Positions 7,109 to 15,488 of a DNA stretch of 29,092 nucleotides are shown one piece after another. How positions within the stretch are numbered: the stretch's first letter is position 1; every line of letters begins with the position of its first letter. Source of the stretch: CANHVK01 sp044232905. GTDB taxonomy: Bacteria; Bacteroidota; Bacteroidia; Flavobacteriales_D; Crocinitomicaceae. The notes under the pieces are model-generated. The model did not search any database. It worked only from the letters and a program-made list of their open reading frames with translations, and was not told the DNA's origin. Location: the NCBI GenBank assembly GCA_044232905.1, contig JBIIKZ010000024.1, positions 1-29,092 on the forward strand, given 5' to 3'. Position numbers and translations under genes: made by a program.

Positions 7109-8422
7109 TTAGTATCTGTATTCGTGAGGTTTGTATGGTCCTTCAACCGCTACACCGATGTAATCTGCTTGATCTTTAGAAAGAACATCTAATTCAACAC
7201 CAATTTTTGCTAAGTGAAGACGTGCTACTTTTTCATCTAAGTGTTTTGGTAAAGTATACACTTTATTTTCGTAGTTAGCAGAATTTTCCCACAACTCTAA
7301 TTGCGCTAATGTTTGGTTAGTAAATGAGTTAGACATTACAAAAGAAGGGTGACCTGTAGCACAACCTAAGTTTACTAAACGTCCTTCTGCTAACAAAATA
7401 ATATCATTACCGTTAACATTATATAAATCCACTTGTGGTTTGATTTCTACTTTAGTATGACCATAATTCTCGTTCAACCAAGCAACGCTGATTTCATTGT
7501 CAAAGTGTCCAATGTTACAAACGATTGCTTTGTCTTTCATTTTTAAGAAATGTTCACCAGTTACGATGTCTTTGTTACCAGTCGTTGTAACGATGATATC
7601 TCCTAAATGGATTACATTATTCAATTTTTTAACTTCAAATCCGTCCATTGCAGCTTGTAACGCACAAATAGGATCGATTTCTGTTACGATAACACGCGCA
7701 CCAGCACCTTGTAAAGAAGCTGCAGAACCTTTACCAACATCTCCGTAACCACAAACAACAGCAACTTTACCGGCCATCATAATATCTGTAGCACGACGAA
7801 TAGAATCTACTAATGATTCTTTACATCCGTATTTGTTATCAAATTTAGATTTAGTAACTGAATCATTCACATTAATTGCAGGAACAAATAGGGTACCATT
7901 GCTAACACGTTCGTGCAAACGGTGAACACCTGTAGTAGTTTCTTCCGATAAACCTTTAATAGCAGCAGCTAATTGTGGGTAACGATCAAAAACCATATTT
8001 GTTAAATCCCCACCATCATCTAAAATCATGTTTAATGGTTGGCTATCTGGGAAAGCATAGAGCGTTTGCTCAATACACCAATCAAATTCTTCTTCATTCA
8101 TTCCTTTCCAAGCAAAAACTGGAATTCCTACAGCAGCAATTGCAGCAGCAGCGTGATCTTGCGTTGAAAAAATGTTACAAGAAGACCAAGATACATCTGC
8201 TCCTAGATCCACCAATGTTTCGATTAAGACTGCTGTTTGGATAGTCATGTGCAAACATCCAGCAATTCTAGCACCAGCTAATGGCTTTGAAGCACCGAAT
8301 TCTTCACGCAAAGACATAAGTCCTGGCATTTCAGCTTCCGCTAATGTAATTTCTTTTCTACCCCAGTCTGCAAGGGTAATGTCTTTTACTTTATACGCTA
8401 ATTTTTCTGTTGTGTTTGTCAT
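7109..8422 (-). CDS. ahcY: S-adenosyl-L-homocysteine hydrolase
   Basis: AhcY splits S-adenosylhomocysteine, the inhibitory by-product of SAM methyltransferases, into adenosine and homocysteine using bound NAD. The 437 residues contain the substrate-domain motif ILDDGGDLTN (about 133-142), catalytic-lysine region NDSVTKSKFDN (about 186-196), Rossmann loop GYGDVGKGSA (225-234) and the family C-terminus YKPHEYRY. It converges on groEL and lies downstream of the dcw terminator, so it is probably transcribed alone. No SAH riboswitch-like structure and no good -33/-7 pair was recognised in the roughly 130-nt AT-rich leader. Confidence 0.98.
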   Translation of the reverse strand: MTNTTEKLAYKVKDITLADWGRKEITLAEAEMPGLMSLREEFGASKPLAGARIAGCLHMTIQTAVLIETLVDLGADVSWSSCNIFSTQDHAAAAIAAVGIPVFAWKGMNEEEFDWCIEQTLYAFPDSQPLNMILDDGGDLTNMVFDRYPQLAAAIKGLSEETTTGVHRLHERVSNGTLFVPAINVNDSVTKSKFDNKYGCKESLVDSIRRATDIMMAGKVAVVCGYGDVGKGSAASLQGAGARVIVTEIDPICALQAAMDGFEVKKLNNVIHLGDIIVTTTGNKDIVTGEHFLKMKDKAIVCNIGHFDNEISVAWLNENYGHTKVEIKPQVDLYNVNGNDIILLAEGRLVNLGCATGHPSFVMSNSFTNQTLAQLELWENSANYENKVYTLPKHLDEKVARLHLAKIGVELDVLSKDQADYIGVAVEGPYKPHEYRY

Positions 8423-8523
8423 ATTAGTTTTTTTAGTGTTATAAAATTACAAAAGAAGTATTAATAAAAAAAATATTTTTGGGGAAATAAAATTATAGAT
8501 TAATAGTCAAAAAATTTCGGATT

Positions 8524-8547
8524 GACAGATTGCAGAATGACAGATTG
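8524..8547. repeat. Short direct repeat gacagattg
   Basis: gacagattg occurs at 8524-8532 and again at 8539-8547, separated by 6 bp, between the ahcY leader and the dcw terminator. Function unknown; possibly a slippage remnant. The rest of the 8423-8554 stretch is plain AT-rich sequence. Confidence 0.5.
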
Positions 8548-8554
8548 TTGGAAT

Positions 8555-8583
8555 AAAAAAACCACCTGGTTGGTGGTTTTTTT
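8555..8583 (-). terminator. Bidirectional terminator closing the dcw operon
   Basis: aaaaaaaccacc (8555-8566) and ggtggttttttt (8572-8583) are perfect 12-bp complements with a 5-base loop. The flanking A and T tracts make it usable in both directions. It lies 43 nt beyond the yqeY stop and isolates ahcY from the dcw operon. Confidence 0.93.
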
Positions 8584-8605
8584 ATATAATTATTCTATTT
8601 AATAC

Positions 8606-8627
8606 GAGACGCAAAGCATTACGTATC
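8606..8627. repeat. Degenerate palindrome at the yqeY stop
   Basis: gagacgcaa (8606-8614) and ttacgtatc (8619-8627) are complementary at 7 of 9 positions around a 4-base centre. The right arm reaches into the yqeY TAG. It resembles a decayed copy of the GAGACGC...GCGTCTC type of dispersed palindrome; that link is from memory only. Confidence 0.4.
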
Positions 8628-9079
8628 TACGCTAATTTTGATAATTCTTCTTTGGCGATTGTTGAGATTACTTTCCCGTCAGCTTTACCTGCTAATTTAC
8701 CAGATAAAATTCCCATAATTTTTCCAATTTCTTGAGGCGATTTTGCTCCAGTTTGTGCTATTGCGGCTAAAACTTCTTGACGCACTTCCTCTTCGGACAT
8801 CATTTTAGGCAAATAGACTTCCATTACTTGTGCTTCAAACAACTCATCTTTCGCTAAATCTTCTCTATTTTGAGCGACATAAACAGCATAGGTTTCCATG
8901 CGTTGTTTGTGTAACTTCATGATAATTTTTATCGCTACATCATCAGAAACTTCACCGTTACCTGTAGTAGCTTCTAACAATAGTTTAGATTTAATATCGC
9001 GTAATGCTTGTAATTTTTCTTTTTCTTTCGCTAACATCGCATTCTTGATGTCGGTAGAAATTTGTTCCATGAACCCCAT
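8627..9079 (-). CDS. yqeY: GatB/YqeY domain protein
   Basis: This 150-residue helical protein resembles the tail domain of the GatB subunit of tRNA-dependent amidotransferase. Its role as a stand-alone protein is unsettled; a tRNA-binding function is assumed. Family signatures present: DIKNAMLAKEKEKLQALRDI near the start, LPKMMSEEEVRQEV, and GIMGILSGKLAGKADGKVIS near the end. The ATG at 9079 is chosen because it aligns with relatives that begin about 9 residues before DIK. A TTG at 9085 overlaps the ftsZ stop and a later ATG at 9070 is also possible. It is the last gene of the dcw operon, starting 2 nt after the ftsZ stop. Confidence 0.92.
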   Translation of the reverse strand: MGFMEQISTDIKNAMLAKEKEKLQALRDIKSKLLLEATTGNGEVSDDVAIKIIMKLHKQRMETYAVYVAQNREDLAKDELFEAQVMEVYLPKMMSEEEVRQEVLAAIAQTGAKSPQEIGKIMGILSGKLAGKADGKVISTIAKEELSKLA

Positions 9080-9081
9080 AA

Positions 9082-10713
9082 TCAATCTACGTTATCGTGT
9101 AAAAAAGAATTAGTACTTCTTAAAGAGATATTTTCACCATTACCAGAAACACCGTAACGAGAAACAGAATTTTCAACACTTGGTTTAGAATGATCTAATT
9201 GAATATTTCTTCTTTCAAAAGCAGGTTCTTTTTCTAATTGTGTCAATCCATCTGCTTTCTTCAATTTTTGTGTATAAGCATGTAAACGCTCCATACGCTC
9301 TTGTTGTATTTTTAATTGCTCTTCTGGAGTAGTATATGTTTTAGGAGTTGCTCTGATTGTATTTTCTAAAGGTATACTAGCATCATCTAATTCTAATGTA
9401 TGAACTATTTTCTCTTCAGAAGGAGCTTTAACTTCAATAACTGGGATTATTTCTTCCTCCACTTTCGGAGAAGTAGATTCCACTTCCCAAACCAAACTTA
9501 CAGGTTCTTGTTCTTTTTGTGGTTCAACAATTGTTTTAGGTGCTTCTTCTACCCAATTTCTAATTGTAGGTTTAGCATCAAGTGTCGGTTCAACCGTTTT
9601 CAAAAAAAGTTCGTTGTTATTATCAACATTTTTAGTAGGTTCAGCCTTTGGTGCTACTTCTGTTGGTTTTACTAATTGCGATACGATTTCATTTTTTGGC
9701 TCCTCGTGTAAAGGGCGAACAATCTTTTCAGGAGCCTTCTCAAAACCCGTGATAGGAGATGAATTAAAACCTGTAGCGATTAATGTTACACTTAATTTTT
9801 CACCTAATGTTGGATCATAACCATGTCCCCAGATTACATCTGCAGAAGAACCCGCTTCATCTTGAATAAAGTCTGTGATTTCCGTAATTTCATCCATCAA
9901 TACTTCTTTATCCCCATAAGTGATATTTAAAAGTACAAATTTAGCACCAGCGATATTGTTATCATTTAACAAAGGAGAATCTAAAGCTTCTGTTACACAA
10001 CGAATTGCTCTATTTTCCCCTTCTACAGCAGCAGAACCCATGATTGCAACACCTGAATCTTTCATTACAGTGTATACATCATTAAAGTCAACGTTTACGG
10101 CGCCAGTAACTGAAATTAATTCAGCGATACCCTTTGCTGCAACCGTCAATACATCATCCGCTTTAGAGAAAGCATTATTAATGGTTAAGTTACCCGTCAT
10201 TTCACGCAACTTCTCATTATTTATCACTAACAATGTATCTACTGCTCTACGCATTTCTTCTAGTCCTAATTCCGCTTGTTGTCTTCTTTTACGTCCTTCA
10301 AAACCAAAAGGGACAGTAACGATTCCAACTGTAAGGATACCTAGTTCACGGGCGATACCTGCAATCACAGGAGCTGCACCAGTACCAGTACCACCACCCA
10401 TTCCAGCGGTAACGAATACCATTTTAGTGTTATCACCTAATACGGATCTAATTTCGTCAATATTTTCAATTGCTGCATTTTTACCAATTTCAGGAATTGC
10501 GCCTGCACCATTACCCTCTGTTAATGAAGCTCCTAACTGAATTTTGTAAGGCACTGCAGAAATATCTAATGCTTGTTTGTCTGTGTTACAAACAATAAAA
10601 TCTACACCCTTAATTCCAAGGTTGTACATGTGATTTACAGCGTTACTTCCGCCGCCACCTACACCGATAACTTTAATGATTGATGAAATGTTTTTTGGTA
10701 AATCGAATTCCAT
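9082..10713 (-). CDS. ftsZ: Cell division GTPase FtsZ
   Basis: The tubulin homologue that forms the division ring. The N-terminal GTPase core carries VIGVGGGGSNAVNHMY, the tubulin signature GGGTGTG (106-112), the T7 catalytic loop NVDFNDV (207-213) and the SVTLIATGF strand ending the core near residue 320. A long, Glu/Pro-rich, probably disordered linker of about 200 residues follows, so the product is 543 residues against about 380-400 in many bacteria, as is usual in Bacteroidota. The last residues, NSFLHDNVD, form the lineage-specific tail peptide expected to bind FtsA. It is preceded by a 96-nt hairpin-containing spacer after ftsA, the largest gap inside the operon, so extra control of ftsZ is plausible. 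Confidence 0.98.
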   Translation of the reverse strand: MEFDLPKNISSIIKVIGVGGGGSNAVNHMYNLGIKGVDFIVCNTDKQALDISAVPYKIQLGASLTEGNGAGAIPEIGKNAAIENIDEIRSVLGDNTKMVFVTAGMGGGTGTGAAPVIAGIARELGILTVGIVTVPFGFEGRKRRQQAELGLEEMRRAVDTLLVINNEKLREMTGNLTINNAFSKADDVLTVAAKGIAELISVTGAVNVDFNDVYTVMKDSGVAIMGSAAVEGENRAIRCVTEALDSPLLNDNNIAGAKFVLLNITYGDKEVLMDEITEITDFIQDEAGSSADVIWGHGYDPTLGEKLSVTLIATGFNSSPITGFEKAPEKIVRPLHEEPKNEIVSQLVKPTEVAPKAEPTKNVDNNNELFLKTVEPTLDAKPTIRNWVEEAPKTIVEPQKEQEPVSLVWEVESTSPKVEEEIIPVIEVKAPSEEKIVHTLELDDASIPLENTIRATPKTYTTPEEQLKIQQERMERLHAYTQKLKKADGLTQLEKEPAFERRNIQLDHSKPSVENSVSRYGVSGNGENISLRSTNSFLHDNVD

Positions 10714-10736
10714 TTTTTTATTTTTTATATATTTTG

Positions 10737-10760
10737 AATGTTGTTAAACTAAGCAACATT
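10737..10760 (-). other. ftsZ leader hairpin
   Basis: aatgttg (10737-10743) pairs with caacatt (10754-10760) around a 10-nt loop, 23 nt upstream of the ftsZ start. It has no strong T-tract. It may shape translation or mRNA stability of ftsZ. Confidence 0.45.
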
Positions 10761-10788
10761 GCTTTTTATTATATACTATAAATGAGTA

Positions 10789-10803
10789 TGTTGTAGTACA
10801 ACA
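10789..10803. other. 15-bp palindrome after ftsA
   Basis: tgttgta (10789-10795) and tacaaca (10797-10803) are exact reverse complements around a single base, 6 bp beyond the ftsA stop. It could be a protein-binding site or a cruciform/hairpin with a minimal loop. Confidence 0.45.
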
Positions 10804-10809
10804 CGCCTA

Positions 10810-12117
10810 CTATTCAGGTTCTTTCAGAATTCCTTCTAATTTTTCAAAGATAGATTTAAAGAATGGTCCTCTAGATTCTTTTTGAACAGGTTTTTCTTTA
10901 TCATTTTTCTGACCCTCGTTTTCTTGTGTATTTTCGTTTGTCTGTAATTTTTGTTTTACATCCAATGATTGAAATCCTTTTAAAACTAAACCAATACCTG
11001 TTGAATACATTGGGCTAGTCAAATTTTCAATCGTATTAGAACTACCTAAATGTTCTGTAGGATAACCAATACGTGTATCTATTCCCGTGATAAATTCAAA
11101 AAGTTGTGTAATGTGTTTTAACTGAGAACCTCCACCTGTAACGACAATACCGCCACTCAATTTTCTTTCAAAACCAGAATTTCTAATTTCATAGTGAACA
11201 TGCTCAATAATTTCTTCCATACGTGCTTGTATGATACTTGCTAAATTGCGTAAAGAAATTTCTTTAGCTTCTTTTCCACGAACACCAGGTATACAAACAA
11301 CTTCATTTGTTTGACATTCGCTTGCTAATGCAGAACCATAAATCACTTTTAAAGCTTCTGCATGTTTTTTCATGATCGAACAACCTTCTTTGATATCTTC
11401 GGAAATTATATTACCTCCAAAAGGAATTACAGCTGTATGTCGAATTATTCCTTCATGGAAAATAGCAATATCCGTAGTACCACCGCCGATATCTACTAAA
11501 ACAACTCCAGATTCTTTTTCATCATCTGATAATACTGCTTCAGCAGAAGCAAGAGGTTCAAGGATTGTATCTTTAATCACTAAGCCTGCTTTTTCAACAC
11601 AACGATTAATGTTTTTAACGGCAGAAACGTGACCTGTAATAATATGGAAATTTGCCTCTAAGCGAGAACCTGCCATGCCAATCGGGTCTTTTATACCGTA
11701 TTCACTATCCACAATATATTCTTGTGGAAGTGCATCAATAATTTCCTCTCCTGGTTCCATCGATAAACGGTACATATCGTCTCTTAATGCATTTATATCC
11801 GTAATCGTAATTAAATCATCCGTTTTTCTACGTGTAAGAATCCCTCTATGTTGGTAACTTTTAATGTGTTGACCAGCAATACCTACATTTACAACACGAA
11901 TAATCAAGTCGCCTTGCACTAATGATTGTGCTTCTTTTACAGCTAATTCAATTGAGTCAATTGTTTTTTCAATGTTAGAAACAACACCACGTGAAACACC
12001 AAGGGAATCACTTTTTCCCATCGATAAAATTTCAATTTTACCATGTTCGTTCATTCTTCCAACGAAACATGCAATTTTCGTTGTGCCAATATCTAAACCT
12101 ACAATTACTTGACTCAT
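10810..12117 (-). CDS. ftsA: Cell division protein FtsA
   Basis: An actin-like ATPase that tethers FtsZ to the membrane. The 435 residues show the phosphate-1 motif GLDIGTTKIA (7-16), an SHS2/1C subdomain (about 85-165) typical of FtsA, the phosphate-2 motif VDIGGGTTDIAIF (208-220), and VVTGGGSQL near the adenosine site. The tail has a charged linker and an amphipathic helix (FFKSIFEKLEGIL), the membrane-targeting sequence. It lies directly after ftsQ (2-nt gap). Confidence 0.97.
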   Translation of the reverse strand: MSQVIVGLDIGTTKIACFVGRMNEHGKIEILSMGKSDSLGVSRGVVSNIEKTIDSIELAVKEAQSLVQGDLIIRVVNVGIAGQHIKSYQHRGILTRRKTDDLITITDINALRDDMYRLSMEPGEEIIDALPQEYIVDSEYGIKDPIGMAGSRLEANFHIITGHVSAVKNINRCVEKAGLVIKDTILEPLASAEAVLSDDEKESGVVLVDIGGGTTDIAIFHEGIIRHTAVIPFGGNIISEDIKEGCSIMKKHAEALKVIYGSALASECQTNEVVCIPGVRGKEAKEISLRNLASIIQARMEEIIEHVHYEIRNSGFERKLSGGIVVTGGGSQLKHITQLFEFITGIDTRIGYPTEHLGSSNTIENLTSPMYSTGIGLVLKGFQSLDVKQKLQTNENTQENEGQKNDKEKPVQKESRGPFFKSIFEKLEGILKEPE

Positions 12118-12119
12118 AT

Positions 12120-12941
12120 TTAATCTTCTTTCAGGTCTGACCCTAATTGTTTTTTACTACAAACTACTTGATTTTCATACTTCAGATTAAAACAATCATA
12201 CGTACTCCAACCTTCATAGGGAATGCCTTCCTTGTAAAAGTCTGCTAATTTACGGAATTTTACTTTAACTTCCTCATTAGAAAGGGCACTTCCGAAAATA
12301 ATTTTTTGCTCTCCAACACGCGGTACAAGCACAAAATCACCGTTTTTTTCTTTATGAATTTGACCTATTTGTAAAGAAAAAAATGGATCATTACAAACAT
12401 AGCGAGAAATTCTGTAGATATCGTCTAAGGAATATTTAGTTATTAAATTTTTATTGTTAATAATTTTATTCACCATTAATCCATTATTCCTATCCGGAAT
12501 ATCTCCTGTAACCACCACAACTCTAGCTGTATAAAGATACGATGGTGAAATTGTATACCCAAGTTCATCTAAATAAAAACTCTCCCCGTAATTATTAAAA
12601 ATACGAGCAATTGGTCTTCGTATTTTAACATTAATCGCCCAGTCCCCACCTAATTTTGTATACACATTGCAATCGAGTACTTCTGTCATACCATTTACGA
12701 ATTTTTCAATTCTATTTAGCTGTAACTGCTGATTTTTTTGACTGTTCAGAATTAAGCCTTTTCGTTTTAATCGCACGAACAATTCTTTTTCTGTTAAGAA
12801 CGCGTTTTCGTCTTGTATATCAATATGAATTTTAGGCGATTTTAAAACTATTGATTTTTGCTCCTTATTAGTTACTGCTAATAATATGACAATCAATGCA
12901 AAGAAGAGAGTCCAAATCGTAATTTTAAGCCAAGGTTTCAT
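12120..12941 (-). CDS. ftsQ: Cell division protein FtsQ
   Basis: A bitopic divisome protein linking the cytoplasmic ring to septal wall synthesis. The 273 residues have an N-terminal membrane helix (about 5-24) after a short cytoplasmic start and a periplasmic domain of FtsQ type. Typical stretches are VKIRRPIARIFNNYGESFYL and DELGYTISPS. A POTRA region is expected just after the membrane helix but is weakly conserved in Bacteroidota. Position between murC and ftsA supports the call more than sequence does. Confidence 0.88.
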   Translation of the reverse strand: MKPWLKITIWTLFFALIVILLAVTNKEQKSIVLKSPKIHIDIQDENAFLTEKELFVRLKRKGLILNSQKNQQLQLNRIEKFVNGMTEVLDCNVYTKLGGDWAINVKIRRPIARIFNNYGESFYLDELGYTISPSYLYTARVVVVTGDIPDRNNGLMVNKIINNKNLITKYSLDDIYRISRYVCNDPFFSLQIGQIHKEKNGDFVLVPRVGEQKIIFGSALSNEEVKVKFRKLADFYKEGIPYEGWSTYDCFNLKYENQVVCSKKQLGSDLKED

Positions 12942-12970
12942 AGTTACTTTTTTGTCAAATTACCGTAGAA

Positions 12971-14359
12971 TTAAAATCCAGCGGAGCTTTCATTAATAAT
13001 TTTTTCTTTCAATGGTTTAACCAAGCGATCAATATCCCCTGCACCAACGGTTAAAACAACTTGATTAGAAGTTAATTCAATCGCCTCAACCAGTTCCTCT
13101 TTTTCAATCAAGCGCTTTGATTTAGCCGTGATTTTAGCCAATAACACATCACTTGTCACCCCAGGCATTGGCTTTTCTCTCGCAGGATAAATAGGCAATA
13201 AATACAAATCATCCACCTGTGATAATTGCTCTGCAAAGCCCTCCATAAAATCATTCGTTCGGGAGAATAAATGTGGTTGAAAAACCAAGGAAATTTGTTT
13301 TGTAGGATATAATAAGCGAACAGAATCTATTAATGCTTTTAATTCCGTTGGATGGTGCGCGTAATCATCGATATAGACAATATCTTCCGTTTTTACATGG
13401 TATTCAAAGCGACGTTTCACTCCTAAAAATGTATTTAATCCATGGCGAATTTCTTCTTCTGACAAACCAAGAAAAACACACAATGCAATACATGCAAGTG
13501 CGTTTTCGGCATTATGAATTCCTGGTAATCCTAAGATAATATTATTCCAAACATTTCCTTCGATAACTACATCCATCACCTGCATTCCATTTTCAGAACG
13601 TAAATTCCTTCCTTTAAAATCAGCCGCTTCCGTTAAAGAGTATGTAATTACATTGGTATGACTTGTTAACGGTAATCCTTTTTTAATTACTAAAAGACCG
13701 TCATGATTAATCAAATTTGCATATTCTTGGAATCCTTTTAGGAATGTTTCTTCATCGCCATAAATATCTAAATGATCTGGATCACACGCAGTGATAATGG
13801 AAGCAAAAGGATTTAGTTGTAAAAATGAGCGATCAAACTCATCCGCTTCAATCACCGTGAAATCAGAGGAAGTAGATGCAATAAAATTGGTGTTATAATT
13901 GGTTGAAATCCCACCTAAAAACGCATTACATTTGAGCGAAGAAGTAAACAATATATGTGCAAGCATGGTACTTGTTGTCGTTTTTCCATGCGTACCTGCA
14001 ACACACAAACCTTTAGAATTATGCGTGATTAAACCAAGTATTTGCGCGCGTTTTAAAATAGTAAATTCATGCTCTAAAATAAATACATATTCTAGCATCT
14101 CTTTAGGAATGGCTGGGGTAAAGATTACCAATGTATTTCCTTTGTCAATCTGTTTCCCAACTGCAGCTCCTAAATCTTCAAAATGAATTGAAATCCCTTC
14201 TTCCACTAATGCGTCTGTTAATGAAGATGGTGTTTTATCATAGCCGCTCACTTCAAAACCTTTTAACTTAAAGTAACGTGCAAGCGCAGACATTCCAATT
14301 CCTCCGATACCAAGAAAATATATTTTTTTGAATGCATTTAAATCTACATTGTTTATCAT
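12971..14359 (-). CDS. murC: UDP-N-acetylmuramate--L-alanine ligase MurC
   Basis: This ligase adds the first amino acid, L-alanine, to UDP-MurNAc. With the ATG at 14359 the product has 462 residues: Rossmann motif FLGIGGIGMSALARYF (15-30), ATP P-loop GTHGKTT (122-128), EADEFDRSFL in the central domain, and VYIDDYAHHPTELKAL in the C-terminal domain. The 14359 start is preferred because it forms the classic ATGA overlap with the murG stop and matches homologue starts. An ATG at 14368 would add only three residues. Expression is probably translationally coupled to murG. Confidence 0.97.
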   Translation of the reverse strand: MINNVDLNAFKKIYFLGIGGIGMSALARYFKLKGFEVSGYDKTPSSLTDALVEEGISIHFEDLGAAVGKQIDKGNTLVIFTPAIPKEMLEYVFILEHEFTILKRAQILGLITHNSKGLCVAGTHGKTTTSTMLAHILFTSSLKCNAFLGGISTNYNTNFIASTSSDFTVIEADEFDRSFLQLNPFASIITACDPDHLDIYGDEETFLKGFQEYANLINHDGLLVIKKGLPLTSHTNVITYSLTEAADFKGRNLRSENGMQVMDVVIEGNVWNNIILGLPGIHNAENALACIALCVFLGLSEEEIRHGLNTFLGVKRRFEYHVKTEDIVYIDDYAHHPTELKALIDSVRLLYPTKQISLVFQPHLFSRTNDFMEGFAEQLSQVDDLYLLPIYPAREKPMPGVTSDVLLAKITAKSKRLIEKEELVEAIELTSNQVVLTVGAGDIDRLVKPLKEKIINESSAGF

Positions 14360-15450
14360 ACCATGCATTTTTCAATTTCATTTACAATCAATGCAGCAGC
14401 ATTTGGAATTGCAAAATTTCGCAATTTTACAGCCATTTGCTTTCCTGCACTATCATTTGTCAACAATTCAATACTTGCTCGAATTAATTTTTCTTTTGCT
14501 TCTTTATCGGCAATTACAAGCACTGCATCTGCTAAGGAATTCGCATTGTGCGTCTGGTGATCATCCGATACATTAGGAGAAGGTACCAATATTGTTGGTT
14601 TTTCAATGATCGTTAATTCAGATACAGACATTGCTCCAGCTCTTGAAATAATTACATCCGCTGCAGCATACGCTAAATCCATTTCTTTTATGAATTCAAA
14701 CAAATGAATCCCTTTAGACGCTAATTCTGCTTTTTGATTCGTATAATTTGGGAAATAAAATTTTCCGCATTGCCAGATCACTTGTACATTGGATGCGGTA
14801 ATTTTATCGATACTGTTTATTAAACTTTCATTAAGCGTTCGAGCGCCCAAACTACCACCGATCATTAAAATTGTTTTTTTGGAGTTATCTAACTTAAAAT
14901 GTCCTATTGCTATCGCTTTTTTTCCATCAATTAAGACCATTTCATTTCGAACTGGATTTCCAGTTAATACGATTTTTTCATTTGGAAAAAATTTATCTAA
15001 ATTAGGATAGGCAACACAAATTTTAGAAACCACTTTTGAAAGTATGCGGTTTGTTTTTCCTGGAAATGAATTTTGTTCTTGTACAACAGTCGGGATATTT
15101 AGCATTGAGGCAATTCTCAAAATTGGTCCCGAAGCATACCCACCAACGCCAATCACAACTTGAGGTTTAAATTTCTTTAAAATAAAAAATGCCTTTAACA
15201 GGCTATATATTAACTTAAAAGGAAGTACAAAATTTGAAAATGTAATTCGGCGTTGAAAACCCGTAATAGGTAACCCAATGATGGAATAACCAGCTTGTGG
15301 AACTTTTTCCATTTCCATTTTACCAGATGCACCAACAAACAATATTTCAGCAGCTGGATTACGATTTTTTAATTCATTCGCAATAGCAATGGCTGGAAAA
15401 ATATGTCCACCAGTCCCACCTCCAGATATGATAATTTTTTGTGTGCTCAT
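14356..15450 (-). CDS. murG: UDP-GlcNAc:lipid I N-acetylglucosaminyltransferase MurG
   Basis: MurG adds GlcNAc to lipid I, making lipid II on the cytoplasmic face of the membrane. The 364-residue GT-B protein starts with IIISGGGTGGHIFPAIAIAN (G-loop 1, about 10-16), has GVGGYASGP (G-loop 2), VQEQNSFPGKTNR, and the donor-site sequence ISRAGAMSVSELTIIEKP with the usual Ala-Gly and Glu. It overlaps murC by 4 nt and is separated from ftsW by a 38-nt spacer with a hairpin. Confidence 0.97.
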   Translation of the reverse strand: MSTQKIIISGGGTGGHIFPAIAIANELKNRNPAAEILFVGASGKMEMEKVPQAGYSIIGLPITGFQRRITFSNFVLPFKLIYSLLKAFFILKKFKPQVVIGVGGYASGPILRIASMLNIPTVVQEQNSFPGKTNRILSKVVSKICVAYPNLDKFFPNEKIVLTGNPVRNEMVLIDGKKAIAIGHFKLDNSKKTILMIGGSLGARTLNESLINSIDKITASNVQVIWQCGKFYFPNYTNQKAELASKGIHLFEFIKEMDLAYAAADVIISRAGAMSVSELTIIEKPTILVPSPNVSDDHQTHNANSLADAVLVIADKEAKEKLIRASIELLTNDSAGKQMAVKLRNFAIPNAAALIVNEIEKCMV

Positions 15451-15463
15451 TACATTTTATTTT

Positions 15464-15488
15464 AAAAAGGGGATGTTATGCAACATCC
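15464..15488 (-). other. Hairpin plus T-run between ftsW and murG
   Basis: On the minus strand GGATGTT (15488-15482), loop GCAT, AACATCC (15477-15471), then CC and five T (15468-15464). It begins directly after the ftsW stop codon. The shape is that of a weak intrinsic terminator or attenuator inside the operon, lowering or processing transcription into murG-murC-ftsQ-ftsA-ftsZ. The stem is short, so strong termination is doubtful. Confidence 0.45.

Noticed and set aside
8423..8554. SAH or SAM riboswitch before ahcY
   Set aside because: The leader is nearly pure A/T with no conserved core or multi-helix structure apart from the dcw terminator.
9920..10540. 206-codon plus-strand open frame opposite ftsZ
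   Set aside because: It is antisense to the conserved FtsZ GTPase core; its length follows from the codon bias of ftsZ and it shows no family motif.
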